DNA of 64,000 nt from Hwanghaeella sp965227365 (GCF_965227365.1 NZ_OZ245754.1:4464001-4528000); one strand, 5' to 3'; counted from the first letter of the stretch, positions 17,883 through 26,897 are shown. Translations and numbers: made by a program. The notes: generated by a model from the letters alone, not told the origin.

Positions 17883-18545
17883 GTGTCTATTTTTCTGCGC
17901 ATCTTCAAACTATTGCCATTTCTGCTGATTTTATCCGCCTGCGGCACGCATATGGGGACCGAGGTGTCGCGCGCGCCCCTCGCGGAAGGCGAAATGGTCT
18001 TCTTCTATGAGATTGTCGCCTACGACCAGAATAGGGACAGTTTCCGGGATCATGTGCCGGGCCAGTTCTGGAAGACGATCGGCGACGACAATCTTGTCCT
18101 GACTGAGACGGCGCTGGTCCCGCTCGACGGCCTGCTCCTTCCCTCCCGCGGGAAAAGCGGGAAGTCCTATCTTGGGATCGTGCGGGGCACGGCAAAGGAT
18201 CAGTATCTGTATTGGTCCGGCACGCCGACGGACTTTTTCTGGAGCAGCAGAATCAACAACCAGATTTCAATGCGCTCCACGCCGCAAAAGGCCATCTATG
18301 TCGGAACCTTGGCCTATCTGTTCGACAGCGGGCGGTTCGGCATCCGGATCTTCGACAACTTCCCGAAGGCCAGTGAGGAATTTCTGCGCCGCTATCCGGA
18401 ATTCGACGGTTTGGTCGTCAAGCAGATCGCGGAGAAGGGGTGGCGCGACGGCATGATCCTGGCGAACAGGGAACATCAGCGGGCCTATATCAACAGCATT
18501 GCGGCGGAAGCCGCGGTTATGGGCGCGCTGATCGGAAGCCAATAA
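17883..18545 (+). CDS. Predicted lipoprotein, unknown function
   Basis: A 220-residue protein starting at GTG 17883. A short hydrophobic leader ends in lipobox LSAC, so it is probably a lipoprotein with acylated C20. The rest is a soluble domain without a recognised family, rich in aromatic residues (QYLYWSGTPTDFFW), with a hydrophobic AEAAVMGALIG tail. It follows the HExxH protein by 155 bases in the same direction, and the two may be expressed together. Confidence 0.7.
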   Translation: MSIFLRIFKLLPFLLILSACGTHMGTEVSRAPLAEGEMVFFYEIVAYDQNRDSFRDHVPGQFWKTIGDDNLVLTETALVPLDGLLLPSRGKSGKSYLGIVRGTAKDQYLYWSGTPTDFFWSSRINNQISMRSTPQKAIYVGTLAYLFDSGRFGIRIFDNFPKASEEFLRRYPEFDGLVVKQIAEKGWRDGMILANREHQRAYINSIAAEAAVMGALIGSQ

Positions 18546-18581
18546 TCCACACAGTGACATAGCAAGTCGCGCGTCCCGGGC

Positions 18582-18645
18582 CGCCCTGTTACTGTGGCGC
18601 CCTAATAATATGGCGCCCTGTTACTGTAGAGCCTCTGTTACATTG
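18582..18645 (+). repeat. Short imperfect direct repeats upstream of the NYN gene
   Basis: CGCCCTGTTACTGT occurs exactly at 18582-18595 and again at 18614-18627 (32-base period), with a third degenerate copy GCCTCTGTTACAT from 18631. Two GGCGCC palindromes (18596-18601 and 18612-18617) lie between. It may be a local duplication or a binding region in the promoter of the next gene. Confidence 0.5.
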
Positions 18646-18686
18646 GAGTCTTGGACGGGACGGTTCGAATCGCGGGAAGATGATGG

Positions 18687-19436
18687 ATGGCTGATACCAG
18701 TGTGCCGCGCTTGGCGGTGTTGATTGACGCAGACAACGCATCGGCGAAGATCGCGGACGGGCTTTTCGAGGAAATCGCCAAGATCGGCGAGGCCAGCGTG
18801 CGGCGGATCTACGGCGACTTTTCCGGCTCGCGGTTGAAGGGCTGGGCGGATGTGCTGGCCAAACACGCCATTACCGCCAGCCAGAATTTCGCCAATACGA
18901 CGAGTAAGAACGCCTCCGACATCGCGCTGGTGATCGAGGCGATGGACTTCCTGCACAGCGGACGGTTCGACGGATTCTGCCTCGTCTCCTCCGACAGCGA
19001 TTTCACCCGCCTTGCCTCCCGCATCCGGGAACAGGGCGTCGATGTCTACGGTTTCGGGGAACAGAAGACGCCGGAGAGTTTCAGACAGGCCTGCCGCCGC
19101 TTCATCTATACGGAAAACCTGATGCCCGGCGCGGGCGATGCCGACGCGCAATCGGAACCCGACCAGAAGCCGACCAAGGCATTGAAACCGCCCAGCGCGG
19201 CGACCCCGCTGATCCGCAAGGCGATCGCGCAATTGGAGGACGAGGACGGCTGGGTGACGCTCGGCGCGGTCGGCACGCAGCTTTCCAACCTGACGTCGGA
19301 TTTCGACGCGCGGACCTACGGCCAGGTGAAGCTGATGGATCTTGTCGAGAAAACCGGAGCCTTCGAGGTGAAGAAGGAAAACAAGCTGGTGCTTATCCGC
19401 GCTAAGCCCCGGAGCCGTCGAAAATCGGGATCCTGA
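18687..19436 (+). CDS. NYN domain protein with C-terminal OST-HTH/LOTUS domain
   Basis: PIN-like NYN ribonuclease-type domain fused to an RNA-binding LOTUS domain, 249 residues. The NYN part (about 1-150) shows the acidic cluster: LIDADN near residue 12, SDIALVIEAMD near 90 and SSDSDF near 110, which would coordinate metal. After a Pro-rich linker, residues 172-245 (PLIRKAIAQLEDEDGWVTLG...) match the OST-HTH fold. LabA-like relatives bind or cut RNA. The biological target is unknown. It converges on the Amt-kinase gene. Confidence 0.9.
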   Translation: MADTSVPRLAVLIDADNASAKIADGLFEEIAKIGEASVRRIYGDFSGSRLKGWADVLAKHAITASQNFANTTSKNASDIALVIEAMDFLHSGRFDGFCLVSSDSDFTRLASRIREQGVDVYGFGEQKTPESFRQACRRFIYTENLMPGAGDADAQSEPDQKPTKALKPPSAATPLIRKAIAQLEDEDGWVTLGAVGTQLSNLTSDFDARTYGQVKLMDLVEKTGAFEVKKENKLVLIRAKPRSRRKSGS

Positions 19437-19509
19437 AACCCGTCGGCGCCGCGGCGTGCGATGCGGCGCGTTCGTCGAATACCAAATCCCCGCATTTCAG
19501 GATTTGGCG

Positions 19510-21606
19510 TTACGCCATCACGGCTGCGCGGGCCACGCGGTCTTCCGGGAAGCGGACGATGACGGTGGTGCCCCGGCCGGGGGCGGAGTCGATGGTCATC
19601 GACCCCTGGTGCAAGCGCATCATCGCGCGGACCAACGGCAGGCCCAGCCCGGTGCCCTGGTCGTTCCGGATATAGGCCGAACCGGTCTGCGCGAAGGGTT
19701 CCACCGCCTGGGCGATTTCCGCCCGCGTCATGCCGATGCCGTTGTCGTTGACGCTGACGGCGAGGCGTCCGTCGGTTTCCAACCCCGTCCGAATGGTGAT
19801 GCGGCCGCCGCGATCGGTGAACTTGATGGCGTTGGAGGCAAGGTTGATCAGCACCTGTTTCACCAACCGGCGGTCGGCGCGCAGTTCGGGCAGATCCGAC
19901 GGTCCTTCCGTGATCAGGCTGACGCCCGCCTTCGCGGCATTCGGTTCGATCAGGCGCATCACTTCGTCGACCACCTTGCCCACATCCACCTGGGTTTCGT
20001 GCAGGTCGAGCTTGCCGGCCTCGATCCGGGAATGCTCCAGCAGGTCGTTGATCAGCGAGAGCAGATGGCCGCCCGCCTCGCGGATGGATTTGGTGTATTC
20101 CTGATACCGGCCGTCGCCGCCCAGCGGCCCGAAGCTCTGCAATTCCATCACTTCGGCAAAACCGATGATCGCGTTCAGGGGCGTGCGCAGCTCGTGGCTC
20201 ATGCTGGCCAGGAACGACGATTTAGCCTGGTTCGCGCTTTCCGCCGCGGATTTCGCGCGCACCAATTCGTTCATCGTCTTTTCCAGATACAGCATGTGCT
20301 GGTTCACGCGGCCGACGACCTGATTGTATTTCTGCGCCACCGGTTCGATCTCGGACCCGGTATGGACGCGGACCGGCTGCAGGTGCTGGGCCTCGTCCTG
20401 GTTCTTTTCCATGTCGTCGATGATGTCGACGATGGGCGAGCTTTCGTCATGTTCGAAGACGTTGAGGCCGACACGTTCCCCTTCCTCCGAGACGCGCAGC
20501 GGCAGGACGGTGTTCAAGAGTTTGAACAGCACAAAGGCGGTGGTGAAACTGTAGGCGCCGATGGCCGTCACGCCGAGCGCCTGCACGGCGAGTTGGTCGA
20601 GCACCGGCATGGCGAAGGCCCCGGCCGGGGCCAGCGGCACCAGGCCGATCGTGCCCACCGCGCCGGCAAAGAGGTGAACCGGCACCGCACCGACCGCATC
20701 GTCGACCTTCCATTTCAGCAGCAGGTATTCGCCGGCCAGGACGGCGAGCCCGCCGGCCGCGCCGATCACCGCCGCGCCTTCGGTCGTCAGGATATGCGCG
20801 CCGGCGGTGATCGCGACCAGACCGCCGAGAATCCCGTTGAACAACTTGCCGATATGAACACGACGGACCAGCGCATAGCTGACCGCCTGCGTGACGAGGC
20901 CGCCGAAACAGGCCGCGACGGTGGTGTTCAGGATGATATGCGGTACGGCGGCGTTGAAATGCAGGGTCGAGCCGCCGTTGAAGCCGAACCAACCGACCCA
21001 GAGGCAGATCACGCCGAGCGCGGAAAGCGACAGGTTGTTGGGCTGTGGCGGTTTCGCTTCGCCATCGAAGCGACCCATGCGCGGACCTATGATCACCAGC
21101 ACGGCCAGCGCGACCCAACCACCGACCGAATGCACCACGGTCGAGCCGGCGAAATCGATGAAGCCGAGCGCTTCCAGCCAGCCGAGCGCGCCACCGTCGA
21201 TGCCGCTCCAGGCCCAGCCGCCGGTCACCGGATAGACCGCAAGCGCCACCACCAGCGTGATGCAGCCATAGGCGATGAAGCCGACACGTTCCGCGACGGC
21301 GCCGGAGATGATCGTCGTCGCGGTGCCGCAGAACAGCGATTGGAACAGCAGGAAGGCGGAGGGCCAGCCGGTTTGAATGTCGGTCTCGCCCGGCTGATAC
21401 AGCCGGCCGTCGGCGAACATGATCGTCGCGCCGATCAGCCAGAAGGTCGCGGTCGACAGGCATAGATCGGCAAGGTTCTTGGCCGCGACATTGACGTTGT
21501 TGCGGGCCCTGACATAGCCGGATTCAAGCGCGCAGAATCCGCCCTGCATGACCAGGATCAGCGCGGCGGCGATGATGATCCAGGCGACGTCGATGAACTC
21601 GTTCAT
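19510..21606 (-). CDS. Ammonium transporter-histidine kinase fusion (Amt-HK)
   Basis: A 698-residue fusion. Residues 1-375 form an Amt/Mep/Rh channel with 11 predicted membrane segments. Pore residues are kept: twin histidines H159 (STVVHSVGG) and H311 (VPVHLFAG), gate Phe in FQSLF and WFGFNGGS, and AERVGF. A linker and coiled coil (about 420-465) lead to a DHp domain with phosphoacceptor H471 (SMSHELRTPLN) and a full ATPase domain (N-box LINLASNAIKFTD, DNGIGM, GTGLGLPLV). It probably senses ammonium, possibly while transporting it. No receiver domain, glnK or response regulator gene is adjacent. Confidence 0.95.
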   Translation of the reverse strand: MNEFIDVAWIIIAAALILVMQGGFCALESGYVRARNNVNVAAKNLADLCLSTATFWLIGATIMFADGRLYQPGETDIQTGWPSAFLLFQSLFCGTATTIISGAVAERVGFIAYGCITLVVALAVYPVTGGWAWSGIDGGALGWLEALGFIDFAGSTVVHSVGGWVALAVLVIIGPRMGRFDGEAKPPQPNNLSLSALGVICLWVGWFGFNGGSTLHFNAAVPHIILNTTVAACFGGLVTQAVSYALVRRVHIGKLFNGILGGLVAITAGAHILTTEGAAVIGAAGGLAVLAGEYLLLKWKVDDAVGAVPVHLFAGAVGTIGLVPLAPAGAFAMPVLDQLAVQALGVTAIGAYSFTTAFVLFKLLNTVLPLRVSEEGERVGLNVFEHDESSPIVDIIDDMEKNQDEAQHLQPVRVHTGSEIEPVAQKYNQVVGRVNQHMLYLEKTMNELVRAKSAAESANQAKSSFLASMSHELRTPLNAIIGFAEVMELQSFGPLGGDGRYQEYTKSIREAGGHLLSLINDLLEHSRIEAGKLDLHETQVDVGKVVDEVMRLIEPNAAKAGVSLITEGPSDLPELRADRRLVKQVLINLASNAIKFTDRGGRITIRTGLETDGRLAVSVNDNGIGMTRAEIAQAVEPFAQTGSAYIRNDQGTGLGLPLVRAMMRLHQGSMTIDSAPGRGTTVIVRFPEDRVARAAVMA

Positions 21607-21960
21607 CCGTCAGGCCCCGCGAACGGAGGGCGATCCGTCCCGAAGTGCCGCCGGCGCCGTTGATTTTCCATACCCCGTCATGCCCCCACAGCCCCCAAAG
21701 GTCAGAAATCACAATCGTGTCTTTTCAGGACAGCGCCTGAACAAAACAAAGAATTCGCGGTCGATTTTCACCGGCCGCCGATAGAATCCACCCCGCGTTA
21801 TTGGTTATTATTGAAAAACTATTACGAATCTTGAATGAGGCGGCAAGAGTCTTTTCAATTATTACTTTGGCCCGTTGGGCAAGACTCTTGGTCATTTGCG
21901 GCGTGCCTACGGCAACAACCCAATTGCATTCCGGCCCGGCTTGGGCCATGGTTTTGCCAG
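21607..21960. other. Intergenic region upstream of the Amt-kinase and cobalamin riboswitch
   Basis: About 350 bases between divergent units. A central AT-rich tract (about 21795-21870) stands out against the GC-rich background and probably holds promoters. AAGAGTCTT (about 21846) and its reverse complement AAGACTCTT (about 21890) form an inverted repeat with a spacing of about 35 bases. No coding sequence is convincing. Confidence 0.45.
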
Positions 21961-22190
21961 ATGGTTCCGGGTCTTTGTGCATAAGTCCCGGATGAAAAGG
22001 GAACACGGTGCGGCGTACCCATCAGGGACCAATACCGTGGCTGCCCCCGCAACTGTGAGCGGAGTGCCGCGCCCATTCAGCCACTGGCCCCGACCGGGTC
22101 TTCCGTTCAGGAAGCCGGCGCGACGGGCTGGGAAGGCGGGCGAAAAGGCGAAACTTCGCGAGCCAGGAGACCTGCCATCGAGATCAACCA
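21961..22190 (+). ncRNA. Cobalamin riboswitch controlling hupE-type transporter
   Basis: Adenosylcobalamin aptamer. Conserved elements appear in order: GATGAAAAGGGAACACGGTG, GTGGCTGCCCCCGCAACTGT, AGCCACTGG, and the B12 box GAGCCAGGAGACCTGCC at 22160-22176. Downstream, two TCCCCC tracts (22245-22250 and 22255-22260) can each pair with the transporter's Shine-Dalgarno GGGGGA (22277-22282), suggesting translational repression when cobalamin is bound. Exact ends are approximate. Confidence 0.95.
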
Positions 22191-22286
22191 CAGGGTCGGA
22201 CGGGGTGTTCCGGAACCGGGTATTTGCGAAACCTGTTTGGCAAATCCCCCGACATCCCCCGGCCAGGAACCTTTTTGGGGGAACAA

Positions 22287-22940
22287 ATGCGTCAGATCTT
22301 TCTAGCGGGTGTGCTACTCACCACTTTCGCCAGCCCGGCCCTTGCCCATCATCCGTTGGGCGGCATGCCGATGGAAACCTTCGGCCAAGGGCTGCTCTCC
22401 GGTATCGGTCACCCTCTGCTGGGCTTCGACCACCTGTTTTTCGTCATCGCGATGGGGATCGCGGCGCTCTTCACCGGGCGTAAATTCCTGACCCCGGCGG
22501 CCTATATCGGCGGCATGCTGGTCGGCTGCTATGCCATGTATGCCGGTATCGGCCTGCCGATGAAGGAAGCGGTCATCGCGCTGTCCCTACTGATTGCCGG
22601 CGGGATCGTGCTGTCCGGCCGCGGCCTGTCGGCCGGTGCCTTCACGGCCCTGTTCATGGTCTTCGGCCTGTTCCACGGTTCCGCTTTCGGCGACGCCATG
22701 GCGGCCCAGGAAGGCGGCGCCGGCCGCGCGGTGCTGATCGGCTATCTGATCGGTCTGGGCGCGCTGCAATACGGCATCGCGCTGCTGGCCGGCTGGGTCG
22801 CGGAGACGGTGTTCAAGGTCTCCTCCCCGAAAGCGATCGAAGCCCGTCTGGCGGGTGCGGTCGTCGCCGGCATGGGGCTGTTCCTGTCGCTGGAAAGCGC
22901 GGAAGGCTTCGTCATGAACGCGTTGGGCTGGGCCGCCTGA
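22287..22940 (+). CDS. HupE/UreJ family cobalt or nickel transporter
   Basis: Secondary metal transporter of the HupE/UreJ family, 217 residues. A cleavable leader (about 1-20) exposes mature HHPLGGMPM, a His-rich N-terminus as in HupE. HPLLGFDHLFFVIAMG and FGLFHGSAFGDAM give the conserved metal-binding histidines in membrane helices, with six or seven segments predicted. Control by a cobalamin riboswitch points to cobalt for B12 synthesis rather than nickel. The start is set by GGGGGA 5 bases upstream. A terminator follows at 22993. Confidence 0.9.
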   Translation: MRQIFLAGVLLTTFASPALAHHPLGGMPMETFGQGLLSGIGHPLLGFDHLFFVIAMGIAALFTGRKFLTPAAYIGGMLVGCYAMYAGIGLPMKEAVIALSLLIAGGIVLSGRGLSAGAFTALFMVFGLFHGSAFGDAMAAQEGGAGRAVLIGYLIGLGALQYGIALLAGWVAETVFKVSSPKAIEARLAGAVVAGMGLFLSLESAEGFVMNALGWAA

Positions 22941-22992
22941 TTGGGCGGACCGTCTCAAACAAGCGGTCGCGAAGGCCGCTGTAGAAATAGCG

Positions 22993-23018
22993 AAGGGCGC
23001 GGTTTTCCGCGCCCTTTT
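22993..23018. terminator. Intrinsic terminator after hupE-type gene
   Basis: Stem AAGGGCGCGG/CCGCGCCCTT with a TTTT loop at 22993-23016, followed by TT. It lies between the transporter and the convergent Maf-type gene and could serve both strands. Confidence 0.85.
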
Positions 23019-23050
23019 CCTTTGTTCCTTTGCCACCGTCGCGGGCGGGC

Positions 23051-24976
23051 CTATTCCGTTTCCTTGAACTGGGCCATCGCCGCCCAGCGCATGTCCTTCA
23101 CATGCGCGGCCAGCACCTGCAGGAAGGTCTCGAAGAAGTCCGCGCGGTCCGGGCGGTCCAACCGCCGGATCAGATAATGACCCAGCATCATGCAGCGGTC
23201 GATCGTGCCCGAAGCGCAATACCGCGCGGCGATATCGGGTGTATGGGCCTCTTCCAGGCCGGGCGCCTGCATCAGCGGTTTCAGCCGCGCATGCAGGGCC
23301 AGGAAGCCGGTTCCCTGGGCCAGATAAAGCTCCCGCTCCACCCTGTCGAACCATTCGGTCAGCGCCAGTCGATACCCTTTGACGCAAACCTCCAGAAACA
23401 GCGGGTCTGCATCCGGTTCCGGCAGGCCGTCAATCAGATCCGCCACCATGCCGGCGCGGTCCAGCAGCGGCGCGTCGAGCGGCGCGTCCTCCGGCCGGGC
23501 CGGTCTTGCCCCCGGCAGGGCGACGCCGTCGCTGAAATTCAGCACCCGGCATTGCGGCGCATCGGCGAACAGACGGGTGAAGAACATCTGGGCGTATTGG
23601 AAACTGGGCGTGGTATAGGCGGTGCCGCCGAAATTCGCCTCGGCCGGGACGTCGATCGCCTCCATGCCCGTGCCGCCCTGCCAATAAGGGTCGTCGGTGG
23701 CGTAATACTGGCTGTCCTTCGAATGATGTCGGTCCGGTTCGCGGGCGCCGAGATCGAGGCCGAAAAGCCAGATATCCGTCACCCCGAACCCGATGGCGGC
23801 CCGCGCCGCGGTATTGATCGCGGTCGGCGCGGCAAGCTGCAGCGCCGGCGCATCGGGCGAAAAGACGCGCGCGCCCGTGGTTGCCGGCCGGAAATACATC
23901 AGGCGGCGGCGGAACATTTCCCCAATTCTGGGATCGATCGGGTTGCCGCCGATCAGCACCGTGTCGCTGAAATCGTGGTCGGACCGGGTCGCCGCCAGCA
24001 TGTCGGCCATGTCGGTCGTGTTTTCCAGCTCGCAATGGAAGTCGGGCACGATGCCATGGCGCAACAGAACCCGCAGAGAGGATCCGCCCGAAAAAACCAG
24101 AGCGCGGTCGGCCAATTGCTTGATCAACGGGATTGCCCGGTCCACCGACGGGCCGCTGCCGACGATCAGCGCCGGGGCGGAGAGACCGCCTTTCGGACCG
24201 TCGCGGAACAGTTTCCAGTCGTAGCGCTTCAGGTTGTCCAGCGTATTCCGGAACATGAGGATTTCATCTTCCAGAAAACCCGACGACACTTCCAGCAGCT
24301 TCGACCGTGCCGCGACCCGGTCCCGCACCGCGCGATTATGCGGAGCGTCCAGATGGGTCATGAAATAACTGCCGTCGACCAGCGCCGCATTGGCCCCGCG
24401 CAGGGCGAAGATGATCTCGCTCGCCGCGCCGTCGGGGTCGCCGTTGGCGACCAGGGTGACGGTCCCGCCGCGCGCCTCGACCGCCCGGAAAATCCCGGCC
24501 CAGGGCAGGGCATGCAGGCTCCAATAAATCAGGTTCGGATCGGTCTCATAAATGATCAGATCCCGGGTTTCGAATGCTTCCAGGACCAGCGGCAAGAATA
24601 TTCCAAGGCCCAGGCCGAAACAGACGAAGCCACCCGCATCCTGGGTCGGGACGGGTCCGACCGTTTTGTTTCCGACACTGTCGTAGATATCGCCGATGAA
24701 CCGGTCGGCGATCAGGGTCCGCATCGGGCTGGGTTGCGGCGGCTGGATCAGATGCCGGGTCGGGTTTCTCAGGAAATCCTCGACCTGGGTATAGGCCGCG
24801 GTCAGGGCATCCGGCCGATAAAGCGGATTGCCGTTCATGTCGCACAGGTTCAGGTCGCCCCGCGCCGCCGACCCCTGCAGGCGGTAGGATCCGCCCTCGC
24901 CCGCCGCGACCGCATCGATGATCCGTCCCATCCCGGCTCGGTGAAAGGCTTCAATGCTTTGTTCGAAATAGGACAT
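23051..24976 (-). CDS. Maf/DUF115 family protein (motility-associated glycosylation factor)
   Basis: A 641-residue protein of the 6-hydroxymethylpterin pyrophosphokinase MptE-like/DUF115 family, best known as Maf flagellin glycosyltransferases that attach nonulosonic acids. Seen are the N-terminal region with FGLGLGIFLPLVLEA and YETDPNLIYWSL, and the central core ALIVGSGPSVDRAIPLIKQL at about residues 268-290, then FSGGSSLRVLLRHGIVPDFHCELE. No flagellin gene is in the window, so the acceptor is unknown. Nearby surface-glycan-like genes (DUF6165, TPR/GT protein) support a cell-surface role. Confidence 0.85.
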   Translation of the reverse strand: MSYFEQSIEAFHRAGMGRIIDAVAAGEGGSYRLQGSAARGDLNLCDMNGNPLYRPDALTAAYTQVEDFLRNPTRHLIQPPQPSPMRTLIADRFIGDIYDSVGNKTVGPVPTQDAGGFVCFGLGLGIFLPLVLEAFETRDLIIYETDPNLIYWSLHALPWAGIFRAVEARGGTVTLVANGDPDGAASEIIFALRGANAALVDGSYFMTHLDAPHNRAVRDRVAARSKLLEVSSGFLEDEILMFRNTLDNLKRYDWKLFRDGPKGGLSAPALIVGSGPSVDRAIPLIKQLADRALVFSGGSSLRVLLRHGIVPDFHCELENTTDMADMLAATRSDHDFSDTVLIGGNPIDPRIGEMFRRRLMYFRPATTGARVFSPDAPALQLAAPTAINTAARAAIGFGVTDIWLFGLDLGAREPDRHHSKDSQYYATDDPYWQGGTGMEAIDVPAEANFGGTAYTTPSFQYAQMFFTRLFADAPQCRVLNFSDGVALPGARPARPEDAPLDAPLLDRAGMVADLIDGLPEPDADPLFLEVCVKGYRLALTEWFDRVERELYLAQGTGFLALHARLKPLMQAPGLEEAHTPDIAARYCASGTIDRCMMLGHYLIRRLDRPDRADFFETFLQVLAAHVKDMRWAAMAQFKETE

Positions 24977-25082
24977 CGCTGGGCAGGGTCGCTTGAAATT
25001 TCCGCTGAAAAGGCCGTTTTGGGCGGAAACCCTGGCATGCTTCGCCGGGAAAGGGAAATCCCGTTTGGCTCCTCACGCCGCG

Positions 25083-26342
25083 CTAGACGGCCTCGCAGCA
25101 CGGATCGCTATCGACGGTCGCCGGTTCCAGCCACATCTCTCCGTCGGGGGCGGTCCCCGCCTTTCGCCGTTTCGGCAGGGTGACGCAGAAACAGGACCCG
25201 CAGCCCAGATCCGACCGCAGGGTTAGGCGCCCGTCGTTCAGTTCCACCAGCTGACGGACCAGGGCGAGGCCGAGCCCCGACCCCTCCGACTGGCGGGAAT
25301 ATTTGTTGTCGACCTGTTCGAACGGCCGGAAGACGCGTTCCTGATCCTCTTGCGCGATGCCGACGCCGGTATCCCTGACCTGGAGGGTCACGACCTCGGC
25401 CCCGGCCTCCCGCACCGTGACGGTCACCGCCCCGCCCGCCGGCGTGTATTTGATCGCGTTGCCGACCAGATTGGTCAGGATCTGCCGGACCGAACGCGGA
25501 TCCGCGAAACATGGCACTGTATGATCGGGGATCTGCGCGGTGAAGGTCAGTTCATTCTTCGCCGCCCGCGCCGAGAACCCCTCGGCGACGGGGCGCAGGA
25601 AAGCGGCCAGGTCGAATTCGTCCCGCTCGGTCTCGACCTTGCCGGACTCGATCTTGGCGATGTCGAGGACGTCGTTGATCAGGTCGAGCAGATGGGCGCC
25701 GCTATCATGAATATGCCCGGCATATTCGCTGTAGGTATCCATCACATTCTCGCCCATCGTGCGGTCGCGGATCAATTCCGCGAAACCGAGAATAGCATTG
25801 AGCGGCGTGCGCAGTTCATGGCTCATCGTTGCCAGGAATTGGGACTTGGCCTTGTTCGCCCGATCCGCATCGTGCTTCGCCTCGACCAGTTCGTTGGCCT
25901 GAAGCCGGATCGTTTCCGTCGACATGCGCAGCACGTCGGCGCCCGTCCCGACCCCCAGATAGGCGCCGTTCCGGACGACGATGAACCCCTGCACCATGGC
26001 AGTCGGCTTTTCACCGAGTATCCGCCGGCTCAACACCGACAAGGGCACCGTTGCATCCACGATGAGGGGCGCGGCATCCATCAGGCTGGTGATCGGCCGC
26101 CGGGCATAAAGCGACCGGCCATAGGGCGCGGCGAAGGTGAGCAGGAATTCGTGCCGCCCGACCAGTCCGACCGGCCTGCCGGCCTGATCGACGACCGGCA
26201 GCACGAACAGGTCCGGGTCTCGCCCGAACAACTCGTAAACGGTTTCGCACCGGGTTTCCGTCAGGCGCGGTTCCACCGGCGCCGCGATTGAGCCCAGACT
26301 GACCGCTTTCTCCCCGGCGGTCAGCGAAACGGAAGACTGCAT
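25083..26342 (-). CDS. Sensor histidine kinase with N-terminal CBS-like domains
   Basis: Cytoplasmic kinase of 419 residues with no membrane segment. Residues 1-155 look like a CBS-pair module (VLPVVDQAGRPVGLVGRHEFL, then PLSVLSRRI.., FIVVRNGAYLGVGTGADVLR), which could bind a nucleotide. A short coiled coil precedes the DHp domain (ATMSHELRTPLNAILG) and the ATPase domain (LTNLVGNAIKYTP, DTGVGI, GSGLGLALV). No response regulator is adjacent. Its DHp and ATPase domains closely resemble those of the Amt-kinase. Confidence 0.88.
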   Translation of the reverse strand: MQSSVSLTAGEKAVSLGSIAAPVEPRLTETRCETVYELFGRDPDLFVLPVVDQAGRPVGLVGRHEFLLTFAAPYGRSLYARRPITSLMDAAPLIVDATVPLSVLSRRILGEKPTAMVQGFIVVRNGAYLGVGTGADVLRMSTETIRLQANELVEAKHDADRANKAKSQFLATMSHELRTPLNAILGFAELIRDRTMGENVMDTYSEYAGHIHDSGAHLLDLINDVLDIAKIESGKVETERDEFDLAAFLRPVAEGFSARAAKNELTFTAQIPDHTVPCFADPRSVRQILTNLVGNAIKYTPAGGAVTVTVREAGAEVVTLQVRDTGVGIAQEDQERVFRPFEQVDNKYSRQSEGSGLGLALVRQLVELNDGRLTLRSDLGCGSCFCVTLPKRRKAGTAPDGEMWLEPATVDSDPCCEAV

Positions 26343-26453
26343 GTGTACCCCCTACACGATATTACGCGGCGGAACAGTCGGCGTGAGAAGGTTAACAAAA
26401 CCCAAATTCGCGTTAACGAATATCAAGGGATATCTGGACGAATCCGAAATTCA

Positions 26454-26843
26454 TCAGTCATAGGGCGTGTATGATTTTTCTTCGTAAATATCTGAATTCA
26501 TTAACGTATTTATTTCTCGCTTCAGCGCGGCGCGGCGGTCGTTCGTCTTATAGACGGCGCGGGCGAGCTCTATGAATGTTTTGTTAAAGTTTTTGTCGCG
26601 TTCACAATCCCGGATGTCGTCCTCGATCCGCCAGAGGGCCTCGTTCACCTCTCGCAGGGCATCCGTCGCCTGGGCGACACCCGCGGGCAGCGGTCGTGCT
26701 TCGTCGCGTACCGCGGCCAATAGCGCCAATTCCCTGCGAACGTTGTCCAGCGCGGCAGGATCCGCGAGTTTCTGCTGCTTGATCTCCAGAATCGTGATCT
26801 TGTCGATCAACTCGCCCCAGGATACCGGAACCATGACGGACAT
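26454..26843 (-). CDS. DUF6165 family protein
   Basis: Small 129-residue protein starting SVMVPVSWGELIDKITILEI, the signature of DUF6165. The remainder is mostly helical and highly charged. Its function is unknown, but members commonly sit beside glycosyltransferase and TPR genes for surface polysaccharides, as here. The ATG at 26843 fits the family; an upstream ATG at 26861 would add six residues. It is divergent from the TPR/glycosyltransferase-like gene, 57 bases apart. Confidence 0.8.
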   Translation of the reverse strand: MSVMVPVSWGELIDKITILEIKQQKLADPAALDNVRRELALLAAVRDEARPLPAGVAQATDALREVNEALWRIEDDIRDCERDKNFNKTFIELARAVYKTNDRRAALKREINTLMNSDIYEEKSYTPYD

Positions 26844-26897
26844 CGGGTTGAACCTCCGCAAGCGATAAGCCGGCCATCGAAGAACCGTGTTAAGTCA

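Noticed and set aside
19456..21465. A plus-strand open frame of about 669 codons opposite the Amt-kinase
   Set aside because: The minus-strand frame has all transporter and kinase motifs; the plus-strand frame is its shadow.
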